Source of the DNA: Paenibacillus pinisoli
Lineage (GTDB): Bacteria > Bacillota > Bacilli > Paenibacillales > Paenibacillaceae
Direction: 5' to 3'
Length of the DNA stretch: 64,000 nucleotides
Assembly (NCBI RefSeq): GCF_003605435.1
Contig: NZ_QXQB01000002.1
Location: forward strand, 310,001-374,000
Below, one piece after another: positions 17,852 to 26,279 of this stretch. Position 1 is the stretch's first letter, and every line of letters begins with the position of its first letter. Under the pieces are notes generated by a model that worked only from the letters and a program-made list of their open reading frames with translations, had not been told where the DNA came from and did not search any database. The position numbers and the translations under genes were made by a program.

Positions 17852-17879
17852 AAAGCCTCCTATAAAAGGAGGCTTTTTT
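17852..17879 (+). terminator. Intrinsic terminator
   Basis: AAAGCCTCC pairs with GGAGGCTTT and is followed by TTTT on the plus strand, 22 bp after the small membrane protein gene. Confidence 0.92.
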
Positions 17880-17924
17880 ACTTGGGAAGAATACATTGAT
17901 TCAACTGAAATAGTTGAGTAACAA

Positions 17925-19088
17925 CTAATACGTCTCATACACCAGAGCACTGTCTAATTCCAACTCCGCCGAAAAGAGTGCGTAGATGTAAAGCTGTCCG
18001 GCTGGCGTCTCGCCCGCATCATATCCTAAGCGGAAGGCTCCATCCCTTTCAAATTCGAGGGCCGACAGCACCAGCTCATTCACATCCTCATCCGGATGCG
18101 TCCGGGCGATCAGCTCCAGCGCTTGCCCGACCAGTTCCTCCCTGCGTTCCCATGCCCCTCTAATCAATGGCGACAGCTGCTCCATATCCGCTAAGGTTGA
18201 AGCATCTACAGAAGCGGCAATTTCATTGTCCTTGTATATCAAAGTGGCAGAATACGAGGAAAAGGAATTGTCGTATTTGAACGTGCCCACTTCCTCTATG
18301 ATATAGTCCGGCTCTATCATCAGATTATTGGAGGAATCCACTTTCACTAACTTAGGGTTATCACTCGTATCCAGCACCGATAATTTATTTTCAGAGCAAT
18401 ACAGCTCCATTAACCGGGCATTCCGGCTGATGTCCAGGCTCGCAATATGGTTGTTAAAGCATCTAAGACTCTCCAAGGCGGAGATCTTAGCCACATCCAA
18501 TTGGACAAGATGATTGTGGTTGCAGCGCAACTCTATCAGTCCTATGCAATTCCCGATATTCAAAGTGCTCAAATAGTTATTGCCGCAATCGAGTCGTGCA
18601 AGCTGTCTGTTCTGCTCCAGATCCAGCGCGAATAAGGAATTATAGCCGCAATTAAGCTCCGCTAATTGCTCGTTGCTCTCTAGCCTCAGCTCCGTCAGAA
18701 GGTTCCAGTAGCAATGCAGCTTCGCAAGCTTGGGATTGCCGCTGACATCCAATTTGCGGATTCGGTTAAAACCGCAATCCAGCATCTCCAGCTCTGGAAG
18801 GCTGGTGAGATCTAGTCCATAAATATCGTTTTTATTGCAATTGAGCTCCTTCAACCGCACGTTATGACTAAGATTCAGCTCGCTCAGCCTATTATACGAG
18901 CAATTCAGTTCTTCAAGCGACACAAAATGCTCGATCCCGCTTAAACTGGAGAACTTGCGATTCTGAAGCTGAAGCGACAAGACATGCTCCACATCGCCAC
19001 GCTCTATGCGATCTCGGCCTCCCGAGAAATTGTCCAGAACATAGCTCCTAAATCCTTCGTCTATGAATTCCCCAGTAATGTCCATCAT
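17925..19088 (-). CDS. Leucine-rich repeat protein with a cysteine ladder
   Basis: A 387-aa cytosolic protein without signal peptide. Residues about 55-255 hold roughly ten 21-residue leucine-rich repeats of the form LxxLxCxxNxLxxLDLSxN, with Cys at the same position in most repeats (for example ELNCSYNRL, MLDCGFNRI, RLDCGNNYL, ELYCSENKL). Such stacked cysteines line the inner face of the solenoid and need not form disulfides. The C-terminal 120 residues are a separate acidic domain of unknown type. GGAGG lies about ten bases before ATG 19088. The function is unknown; binding to a protein partner is likely. Confidence 0.9.
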   Translation of the reverse strand: MMDITGEFIDEGFRSYVLDNFSGGRDRIERGDVEHVLSLQLQNRKFSSLSGIEHFVSLEELNCSYNRLSELNLSHNVRLKELNCNKNDIYGLDLTSLPELEMLDCGFNRIRKLDVSGNPKLAKLHCYWNLLTELRLESNEQLAELNCGYNSLFALDLEQNRQLARLDCGNNYLSTLNIGNCIGLIELRCNHNHLVQLDVAKISALESLRCFNNHIASLDISRNARLMELYCSENKLSVLDTSDNPKLVKVDSSNNLMIEPDYIIEEVGTFKYDNSFSSYSATLIYKDNEIAASVDASTLADMEQLSPLIRGAWERREELVGQALELIARTHPDEDVNELVLSALEFERDGAFRLGYDAGETPAGQLYIYALFSAELELDSALVYETY

Positions 19089-19204
19089 ACGCCTCCTTCA
19101 GCAAGCAGCTGCCTTGTTAGGCTTATTATAGCTTCCATCCCCGCCAGGGTCAGCGGTCTTATGACCTTATTGTTTGGTGAAAGATGGGAAAATAGACTTA
19201 GTTT

Positions 19205-20017
19205 TCACGATTTGATGCTTCTTTGCGCCCGTGCTGCGATTCGCTTGGTTGATGCCTCGCCGGATAACGCGAGCCATGTCTGGCATAAGCCAGCCACCCA
19301 TTCCGGCCTGGACTTCGCCGCATCATTCAACCAATTGCCAACGGAATCCTGAACATACTTGGATGTGTCGGCTTTCAGAGGTTCAAGCAAAGGCAGTCCT
19401 AATTCAGGATTCACTTTCAACTCCGTAATATGCTTGGCCCACACCCCTCGCGGTCTAGTCGCTTCAACGGCAAATCTCCGAAGATTGGCGTCTTCTTCAT
19501 GGACCCATTCACTCAATACTTGAATAGACAGCAGCAGTTCTTGCGAGACATCTGCCCGAATCGCCATCCATGCGATTTCGCGCACGCCAAAATGATGATC
19601 GGCAGCAAAGCGGCGAATACTCGCCAGCTTTTGTTCCAGATCCAGCGCTTCCAAGCCAATGATGTACGCCGCCCAGCAGCGCACGCTGTCCGACGTATGC
19701 GCGGCCAATCGTTCAACGATCTCCTTTTGCCCGTCCTTCTGCTGCCGCATCATTCCGAGCCATTCGCCAGCTACAGCGGGGATCACCTTCATGGCAGGCT
19801 GCCCCTCTATTCGTTCCAGAGCGGACATCATGGCAGCAGTGTGATGCTGCAAGCCAAGCTCCACCAGAACGGCTCTTAGCAGCTTTATATGATCAACGGC
19901 CAGCCATTCGGTTAAATTAACGGTTTGGATTTGCCCTCTGTTCAATAAATCGAGTGCTTCAGGTACGATTTCACTAGCTCTGCGCGGCCCTTTCCGGCCC
20001 GCAATAGACTCCGGCAT
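19205..20017 (-). CDS. HEAT-like repeat protein of the DNA alkylation repair (AlkD/AlkC) type
   Basis: A 270-aa all-helical protein that resembles DNA alkylation repair glycosylases: paired helices, then RRFAVEATRPRGVWAKHI and the family-like PLLEPLKADTSKYVQDSVGNWLNDAAK near residues 190-240. AlkD-type enzymes excise positively charged alkylated bases using Trp and Asp residues; candidates (W in RGVW, D in ADTSK and QDSV) are present, but I cannot confirm the active site. The frame opens at GTG 20035, yet ATG 20017 has GGAGG eight bases upstream. It lies 85 bp after the Crp/Fnr gene on the same strand. Confidence 0.8.
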   Translation of the reverse strand: MPESIAGRKGPRRASEIVPEALDLLNRGQIQTVNLTEWLAVDHIKLLRAVLVELGLQHHTAAMMSALERIEGQPAMKVIPAVAGEWLGMMRQQKDGQKEIVERLAAHTSDSVRCWAAYIIGLEALDLEQKLASIRRFAADHHFGVREIAWMAIRADVSQELLLSIQVLSEWVHEEDANLRRFAVEATRPRGVWAKHITELKVNPELGLPLLEPLKADTSKYVQDSVGNWLNDAAKSRPEWVAGLCQTWLALSGEASTKRIAARAQRSIKS

Positions 20018-20102
20018 TACGTTTGCCTCCACCAATTTGCAGCCTCCCTAATGACTTTCCTCCATCATAGGAGCAGTAACAGGTAAAAAGCTGTAAGGCA
20101 GA

Positions 20103-20795
20103 TTACAAATGAAATCCATTCTGCTCTGTGAGAACATCGCGATGAAGGGCTATCGAACGGAATCCAACTTGCAGCACACCGGAATCCGCAAGCTCCTTTA
20201 ACGCTATAGAGACAGCTTCCCTGGAGGCCCCCACAAGATGGGCAATCTCCGCATGCGATAGCGGCATATCAATTTTGCCGAATTCACAGCTCTCATCCCA
20301 AACGCCAAAGCGGCTGAACAGCTCGATTAAGGCATGAATGATTTTATCATGCAGCTTTCCAAGCGCCAGATTCTGGGCGAGACTGCTCATATTGGACAGA
20401 CGCTCGCTGATGGCTTTCAGCATGTTCATCATGAATTGCGGATGCTGAATGACATAGGTCCGAAACCTTTCCTTGTCCATCATACAAATATCGCTCTCCA
20501 CAATCGTTTCGATAAACAAACCTCGCGTGCCTAACGAGAATTCCTCCATCTCGCCAAAAATATTCCCTTCACCCAATATGTCCAGCGTGAATTGCTTCCC
20601 TTCCTCACTAAGCCGGTACAGGCGGACTTTTCCTTTTTTTATAAAATACAAGGTTTCAATGAAGGTATCCGGTGTCTGGATAAACGTATGCTTCGGGACT
20701 GTTGTGATGACGGTCAATTTGTCCATCTCTATCAAATCGCTCTCGCTAAGTGAATGCATCAAATTAAATTGCGATAAATACTGAATACGATCCAT
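20103..20795 (-). CDS. Crp/Fnr-family transcriptional regulator
   Basis: A 230-aa regulator with a cyclic-nucleotide-binding-type beta barrel (residues about 15-135, including GEGNIFGEMEEFS) and a C-terminal helix-turn-helix (about 175-205, SHAEIAHLVGASREAVSIALKEL). It has only two cysteines, not the N-terminal cluster of Fnr, so an iron-sulfur oxygen sensor is unlikely. The ligand is unknown. GGGGAGGAG precedes ATG 20795. An AGCGATcATCGCT palindrome at about 20815-20827, just upstream of the start, could be its own operator. Confidence 0.9.
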   Translation of the reverse strand: MDRIQYLSQFNLMHSLSESDLIEMDKLTVITTVPKHTFIQTPDTFIETLYFIKKGKVRLYRLSEEGKQFTLDILGEGNIFGEMEEFSLGTRGLFIETIVESDICMMDKERFRTYVIQHPQFMMNMLKAISERLSNMSSLAQNLALGKLHDKIIHALIELFSRFGVWDESCEFGKIDMPLSHAEIAHLVGASREAVSIALKELADSGVLQVGFRSIALHRDVLTEQNGFHL

Positions 20796-20884
20796 CGTTC
20801 TCCTCCCCGCTCATAGCGATCATCGCTTATTTTTGCGGACAACGCAATAAGCCGGTTCCATCGGCACGAGATTACTGGCGCAAA

Positions 20885-20926
20885 AAGAAAGCTGCCCCTA
20901 TGTCGCTTCGGACATTCAGGACAGCT
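20885..20926 (-). terminator. Terminator of the carbohydrate operon
   Basis: On the minus strand AGCTGTCC and GGGGCAGCT form the outer stem, ATGTC and GACAT the inner stem, followed by TTCTTTTTG. It lies about 50 bp past the FAD oxidoreductase stop. Confidence 0.8.
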
Positions 20927-20978
20927 CCTTCTCGGCAATCAGATTATCGCTATGGATGGTTTGTCAAACGGGCGGCAT

Positions 20979-22553
20979 TCATACCGCATGGATAGAAGGC
21001 CAATCCAGCTCAATACCCTCTGCTATCAGCCGCTTTTGGAATTGCTCAAGCTGTCCCGCATTGTTGCGGACATCACGCGGGCTGAGCCCCTTCTCTACGC
21101 AGTAAGCAGCCAAATAGCCCGCCGCTTCCCCTATATTCCACTCCACAGGATGCAGCCGGTAGCATCCATTGGTGATATGGGTCGTTCCGATATTTTTGCA
21201 GGCTGCCAGCAAATTGTCCATCCGCACAGGAATCAAGGCGCCTAAAGGGATATAGAAAGGCAAAGAAGCTACATCGATATAGGTGCGAAGCGATGTGCTT
21301 GGATGCAGGTCAATTCGGTAAGAACCGATCCCCACACTGTCCGGATAACGCTCCGCCTTCCCATCCTCGCGGCAATCTGGGCTTAAATGCTGCTCTAGCA
21401 CGGTGCATTCCGCTTTGATCCGGCGCGATTCACGAATATAAGGCATCTTCGCCAAGCCATCTATCGTGCCGGCTGCATCGCCGCGAAGGCGAAGTCCGGG
21501 ATAACCGGCGCCGCCATCAGGACGCGGAGCCTCTGTCTGCATCCAATAAAACAGCGATAAGCTTAGCTCCCTCGCATTGTTCAGATGCTTCGCTCTCTCC
21601 TTGTCGCTTACATCAATGATCGGCCCCAGCCAGTAATCATTTTGCGGCCAATTCACAACGGTCAGGTCGCTTTCGAAGGTGCCCGGAGCGAACTGCTGAC
21701 GATCGATCAAGCGTCTATACTGCCATAAGGAGAAGTGCTTGCCATCCGGGAATAAGCTGTACGTTGTCGGCTGAAGAGTAGACGGCACTACTCCCGTCCA
21801 GCTCAGCTGCTTATCCGGCCAGAAGTCAGCGCGATAATTGCGCCAGAAATCATACTGGTCCGGCTTTCTTATCGTATAGTCCTCGCCATCGATATGGTCC
21901 ATGGCGAAGCACCATGTTATGGCCTGCATATCCATAGGATCGGCCTCACCCGGCAGGGCATGGGGCTCGCCCGTGTCTTCCACCGACTCTGCCCCAGTTA
22001 CGTACTCTACATTCGCTAGAGGCAAGACATCTCCTTCATCGGTTGCATCCAGGAAATAGGCTCCGGTCAACACCACTTTATCACCCGTCAGCACATGCCG
22101 CAATTTCGCCGAAAGGATCCGGTCGCCATCCGTCTCTACCTGCTGCACCTTATAATATTCTAAAACCGTCAGGCGGCCGCTGTGCACATAAGGAGCAAGC
22201 ATATCGCGCAACACTGCAAGAGCTGCTCTTGGCTCATGCGATATTTTGCTGACGGATGCATTTCCGGGGTTAAAGGCCAATCGCATACGCGCTTCCGGCG
22301 TTACAGGAAAGTTATTCAGGTAATAATGCCGCACTCTATTCCGAAATTGCCGGTAGCTTGCCGTACAGCCAAATTGCTCAATCCATCTATTCTCGTCCGG
22401 GGGAACGGCCTGGCTGGTCAATTGTCCGCCAATCCAATCGCTTTCCTCTGTCATAATAACGCGCTTGCCCGCTTTGGCTGCTGCTAGCGCTGCCGCAACC
22501 CCGCCGGTACTGCCTCCGATAATGACGATGTCTGCATTCAAGTGTTGTACCAT
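20979..22553 (-). CDS. FAD-dependent oxidoreductase (FAD_oxidored type)
   Basis: A 524-aa flavoprotein, last gene of the carbohydrate operon. The N-terminal dinucleotide fold is clear (DIVIIGGSTGGVAAALAAAKAGKRVIMTEE cut across residues 9-38), followed by GGQLTSQAVPPDEN and a second FAD contact (LDATDEGDVLPLANV). The family oxidises sugars or sugar-derived substrates and often sits in polysaccharide loci. ATG 22553 is chosen; a frame opening at GTG 22568 lacks proper ribosome-binding spacing. It follows the two Gfo/Idh/MocA-type genes by about 20 bp, suggesting stepwise redox processing of the sugar imported by the permeases upstream. Confidence 0.9.
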   Translation of the reverse strand: MVQHLNADIVIIGGSTGGVAAALAAAKAGKRVIMTEESDWIGGQLTSQAVPPDENRWIEQFGCTASYRQFRNRVRHYYLNNFPVTPEARMRLAFNPGNASVSKISHEPRAALAVLRDMLAPYVHSGRLTVLEYYKVQQVETDGDRILSAKLRHVLTGDKVVLTGAYFLDATDEGDVLPLANVEYVTGAESVEDTGEPHALPGEADPMDMQAITWCFAMDHIDGEDYTIRKPDQYDFWRNYRADFWPDKQLSWTGVVPSTLQPTTYSLFPDGKHFSLWQYRRLIDRQQFAPGTFESDLTVVNWPQNDYWLGPIIDVSDKERAKHLNNARELSLSLFYWMQTEAPRPDGGAGYPGLRLRGDAAGTIDGLAKMPYIRESRRIKAECTVLEQHLSPDCREDGKAERYPDSVGIGSYRIDLHPSTSLRTYIDVASLPFYIPLGALIPVRMDNLLAACKNIGTTHITNGCYRLHPVEWNIGEAAGYLAAYCVEKGLSPRDVRNNAGQLEQFQKRLIAEGIELDWPSIHAV

Positions 22554-22576
22554 AATAAAAAGCCACACCTCTTCCG

Positions 22577-23434
22577 CTAATGTCTACTCCCATCAATGGA
22601 AGGCAATTGCACCCATTGATGAGGCTTCTCCATAGCCTTGATTCCATATTCAATGATCGTAATAACGGACAGCGTCTCAGACGACGCTACTGCAGGAATC
22701 GATGTTCTGAAAAAGGACACCATGCTTTCGATAAACAGCTCAAAAAATGGAGACTCAACTTTCTTCACGACAGTAGGGCCTTCTATATATTTTACGGCCA
22801 TCATAAACGGGCACTCCCAGCCCAACTGGTTCAATGAAGCCTGTCTTCCGTTGCCAAAATCAATCAGCAGCGCGGGCGACGCAGCTGTACCCGTATACAT
22901 CACTCTACTCGCGCCAGCCCCCATTAATGCCACAATTGGTTCAATTTGGTGAATGGCGTAAGTATCGAAGAGGCCTGGTCCCCAACTGCTAATCGTCTCC
23001 GCCTCTAATTGTGAATCTGCCGTATATTCAGCCGCATAACGAAGCGCGGACGTAGAATACATCGGCGTTCCATATTGCCCGGCAAGCTGGAACATTCTCT
23101 CTGCCGCCGCCCTGTCTGGAGCGAAGGTCTTATCGATATAGGTCGGCTTGCCGGACCTCAGCGGAAGATCGGACAGCTCCTCATGAAATTCCGGGTTATC
23201 CGGCGACAATACGATCAAATAATCGCTGCGCTCCACAACGTCTTCAATCGTGTCCAGCAATTCCACTCCATGGCTGCGGCACCACTCCGCATTGCTGATT
23301 CCGGCAGGGCTGTCAATTTTCCCGTAAGCATAAGCAACCCTCATCGTTCCGCCGGACGCCTCTTCAATCCATTTCGGATATTTGTTCGCATGGAATTCAT
23401 CCAAGTAATAATCGATGAAGCCTATCTTTTTCAT
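22577..23434 (-). CDS. Gfo/Idh/MocA-like protein (divergent)
   Basis: A 285-aa protein with a Rossmann-like start (KKIGFIDYYLDEFHANKYPKW) and the Gfo/Idh/MocA-like arrangement of a short dehydrogenase plus C-terminal sheet. A candidate KxY-type position reads GKPTYIDKTFAPDR, where many family members have EKP. The glycine-rich NAD motif is weak (no GxGxxG), so it may be non-catalytic or bind another ligand. ATG 23434 has GAGAGGAG eight bases upstream; the GTG at 23443 overlaps that site. It lies 17 bp after a canonical family member and before the FAD oxidoreductase. Confidence 0.8.
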   Translation of the reverse strand: MKKIGFIDYYLDEFHANKYPKWIEEASGGTMRVAYAYGKIDSPAGISNAEWCRSHGVELLDTIEDVVERSDYLIVLSPDNPEFHEELSDLPLRSGKPTYIDKTFAPDRAAAERMFQLAGQYGTPMYSTSALRYAAEYTADSQLEAETISSWGPGLFDTYAIHQIEPIVALMGAGASRVMYTGTAASPALLIDFGNGRQASLNQLGWECPFMMAVKYIEGPTVVKKVESPFFELFIESMVSFFRTSIPAVASSETLSVITIIEYGIKAMEKPHQWVQLPSIDGSRH

Positions 23435-23451
23435 ATCGCGCACTCCTCTCG

Positions 23452-24510
23452 CTAGAACGAGATTTCCCGGCCGTTGTCGGATGAATCATAAATCGCTTGA
23501 ATAATTTTGGAAGACAGAATGACCGTATCAATATGAGACGGCAGTTTCTCGCCGGTCTGAATGCACTGGATGAAGCTGTCGATTTCATTCTGAAAATGAT
23601 TGCCTTCCTTAAATTGAGGGATGGTCTCCAGCAAAGCGCCGTTCTGAGCGCTATAAAGCTTAAAGTCGGCGCCATACTGCAAGCGGATGCCCGCCTTATC
23701 GCCTAGAAAATCGATATAGGTTTCGCCAATTCCAATATTTTGCGCCCAAGCGCCGTTCAGAGATATGGTTGGGCCGGAGGTGCGGATCATCCCGGTAACA
23801 AAGTCGTCAACATCATACGTGCCGTCATATTTCGGCGGGCCTGCCCACATGCTTAGGTACGAATAATTTTTCATATCCTTGCCCAGCTTGGAGAAGGCTT
23901 GCCCGGACACGGTGCGCGGCTCCGGATCGCCGGCGCAGTACATCACAATATCCAAATAGTGCACGCCCCAGTCGATCAGCACGCCGCCGCCCGACACCGC
24001 TTTCGTTGTGAAGTCGCCGCCCAGGCCAGGAATGCTGCGCTGCGCGCGGAAGCTGACATAGACGTGATACAGCTCGCCCAGCTCGCCGTTTTGGATCATA
24101 TTTTTAATAATATTCACGCTTGTATTGAAACGGTTGACGACCCCGATATTCAAAGTGACTCCCGTATCATGCTGAACTTTCTGCATCTCCAGCGCTTCTG
24201 CATAGGTTCTTGCCGCAGGCTTCTCGCACAGCACATGCTTGCCCGCTCTCATACACTCTATGGCAATCGACGCATGGACATTATTCGGCGTGCAGATCGA
24301 TACCGCATCGACCTCAGGATCATTTAATAGCTCGCGATAATCCGTAATGGCCGTTCCGCAGCCGTATTCCTGCACCGCTTTTTCCGCTCGTTCCCCGTTA
24401 ATATCGCAAAAATAGATGATCTCCGCATCCTCATTTTTCATATAAGACGGAATATGAGCATGATTGGCAATGGTACCGCAGCCAATAATCGCAACTTTTA
24501 TTTTGGACAT
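23452..24510 (-). CDS. Gfo/Idh/MocA-family NAD(P)-dependent oxidoreductase
   Basis: A 352-aa sugar dehydrogenase-type enzyme. The NAD(P) motif VAIIGCGTIANHAHIP sits at residues 6-21, the EKP catalytic lysine motif at HVLCEKPAARTY (about 95), and the GGGVLIDWGVHYLDIVMY segment forms the substrate side. The substrate is probably a pyranose or inositol taken up by the transporter encoded upstream in the same direction. GGGGAGGA precedes ATG 24510. It is 13 bp from the response regulator gene, so the two are in one operon. Confidence 0.92.
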   Translation of the reverse strand: MSKIKVAIIGCGTIANHAHIPSYMKNEDAEIIYFCDINGERAEKAVQEYGCGTAITDYRELLNDPEVDAVSICTPNNVHASIAIECMRAGKHVLCEKPAARTYAEALEMQKVQHDTGVTLNIGVVNRFNTSVNIIKNMIQNGELGELYHVYVSFRAQRSIPGLGGDFTTKAVSGGGVLIDWGVHYLDIVMYCAGDPEPRTVSGQAFSKLGKDMKNYSYLSMWAGPPKYDGTYDVDDFVTGMIRTSGPTISLNGAWAQNIGIGETYIDFLGDKAGIRLQYGADFKLYSAQNGALLETIPQFKEGNHFQNEIDSFIQCIQTGEKLPSHIDTVILSSKIIQAIYDSSDNGREISF

Positions 24511-24523
24511 CCCGATTCCTCCC

Positions 24524-26128
24524 CTAATTCGCTTCTAGTTTTGAAAACTCGCCGGGCGTAACTCCCCAATACTTGCGGAATACCTTTGTAAAATAGCTTA
24601 AATCCCGATACCCTACTGCGCTTGCTGTATCGTATACCTTCGCTCCCTTTATCAGGATCGATTTGGCACGCTCCATCTTATGCTCCAGCACATAAGCTGA
24701 AAAGGATTTGCCCGTCTCTTGCTTGAACAGCCGGCTCAAATACGATGAATTGATAAATAGCCGCTCCGCCACATTGTACAGCGTCAAATCCTCTTGAATG
24801 CCGTCATCGATAATCTGTAGCGCCGCCTCAACCATGCGATGCCCCGCGCTTCCTCTTCTTGCGTGCTGATACGCAATGAAATGACGGATGATCCGCTGTA
24901 AGCATTCATAGACCTGTTCCTTCGTGGCAAAGGACTGCAGATTAAGCAGATAAGGAAAATCGCTTCCCGCGACCTCCTTCACCGAGCAGCCGCGCTGCTG
25001 AATCAGCCGCACGATCAAGCTGCCGAAATATAGGATGATCTCGTTGACCTTATCCATTGTATCCGCTTCCAACATAAGCGAATTCCATTGTTTATCAAAC
25101 GCTTCCAATGCTTTGGCCAAATTCCCCGTTTCAATTCCGATCTCAAGCTCGCGCTCGCTATTCGGTTGGCCAAGGTCCAGCATATCCTGTTCGAATCGAG
25201 CTTGATAGGAAATGGCGATATGCTTCCCATACACAATGCGCCGCTGCAGCGCCTGACGCGCTTGCTCATAGAGCTTGTTCATGTCGATCAATTGATCGGA
25301 ATACTCGCTGATTCCCGCACTGGCCGTTAGCTTGAGGCTTTCCTTGACAATGTTAAGCAGCTTGCCTATCGTCGCATTCACATAAAGGATAAAAGGCTCC
25401 GGGTCATGAACGGCAGAGGTATGAAAGAGAATGACCGTCGAGCCGTTCGAATCCAGAAACATCCATTCCGGCTCCAAATCCTGGCTTGCGATATACTTTA
25501 ACGAAACTTGCAGCAGCGAGGTATCATCCGCTCGAAATCTGGTTTCGGCCGCCTGCAAGGGATCCATATCCACAATGGCCACGCAGTATAATCTTGGCGT
25601 TTCCAAGTCCATCATCATATCCGAGCTATGCTTCGCGATCTCCCATAGCGAATATTTGCCTTGCAGCCAGTTCATCAGAAACAGCTCGCGAAGATGAGGT
25701 AGATGCTGCGTCCACTTTTGAGTTAATAGAGACTGGTTATGAAGCGTATCGAGCTGCTCGCGCAATTCAGCGGCGCTCTCCAGAACAGCGTTCAGAATCT
25801 CACTGTCTCCGGCAGGCTTCAACAGATATTTGCTGATCCCCGTCTCCATGGCAATCTGGGCAAATTCAAAGTTGTCATGTCCGCTTAAGACAATCATTTT
25901 GATATAAGGATTTTTGAGCCGCACAAGCTTGGCAAGCTCAAGCCCGCTCATCCCGGACATTTGCACGTCCAGCAGCATAATATCAGGCTTCTTGCGGTCG
26001 AACAGCTTAAGCGCTTCTTCGCCGCTCTCCGCCAGCCCGATGACCTCAATCCCATGATCCTCCCAAGGAATCTCCAGCGCCAAATTGTTGCGCAGCCTTG
26101 GTTCATCCTCTACGATCATTAAATACAT
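24524..26128 (-). CDS. YesN-type response regulator (REC plus AraC-type HTH)
   Basis: A 534-aa two-component regulator. The receiver domain fills residues 1-120 with acidic pocket VEDEP, the phosphorylatable Asp in IMLLDVQMSGMSG (about 55) and Lys in YLLKPAGD. A long middle domain follows. The AraC-type double helix-turn-helix is at about 430-530 (LFINSSYLSRLFKQETGKSF; VGYRDLSYFTKVFRKYWG). ATG 26128 has GGAGGG upstream; the frame extends to 26212 without support. Its partner is most likely the YesM-type kinase at 29851-31683. It probably activates the binding protein, permease and oxidoreductase genes around it. Confidence 0.95.
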   Translation of the reverse strand: MYLMIVEDEPRLRNNLALEIPWEDHGIEVIGLAESGEEALKLFDRKKPDIMLLDVQMSGMSGLELAKLVRLKNPYIKMIVLSGHDNFEFAQIAMETGISKYLLKPAGDSEILNAVLESAAELREQLDTLHNQSLLTQKWTQHLPHLRELFLMNWLQGKYSLWEIAKHSSDMMMDLETPRLYCVAIVDMDPLQAAETRFRADDTSLLQVSLKYIASQDLEPEWMFLDSNGSTVILFHTSAVHDPEPFILYVNATIGKLLNIVKESLKLTASAGISEYSDQLIDMNKLYEQARQALQRRIVYGKHIAISYQARFEQDMLDLGQPNSERELEIGIETGNLAKALEAFDKQWNSLMLEADTMDKVNEIILYFGSLIVRLIQQRGCSVKEVAGSDFPYLLNLQSFATKEQVYECLQRIIRHFIAYQHARRGSAGHRMVEAALQIIDDGIQEDLTLYNVAERLFINSSYLSRLFKQETGKSFSAYVLEHKMERAKSILIKGAKVYDTASAVGYRDLSYFTKVFRKYWGVTPGEFSKLEAN

Positions 26129-26239
26129 GAGCAGCCCTCCCAAGCGATATGGCATTGCCGACACGGATGTCCGCATATCCTTCATCATACCAGAAGAATC
26201 TTTGCCAACCATGGCAAAGATTCTCCCTTGGCTGCTAGA

Positions 26240-26273
26240 GGTCGTTCAACTTCCATTATAAGTGGTCGTTCAA
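26240..26273. promoter_or_regulatory. Direct repeats flanking a -10-like box before the response regulator gene
   Basis: GGTCGTTCAA occurs twice (26240-26249 and 26264-26273) with a 24-bp period, and TATAAT on the minus strand (26255-26260) lies between them. The arrangement suits binding by an AraC-type regulator, perhaps the YesN-like protein itself. No good -35 is seen at 17 bp. Confidence 0.45.
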
Positions 26274-26279
26274 AATGAA

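Noticed and set aside
26213..26279. Possible terminator between the binding protein and response regulator genes
   Set aside because: The repeats are direct, not inverted, so no stem can form.
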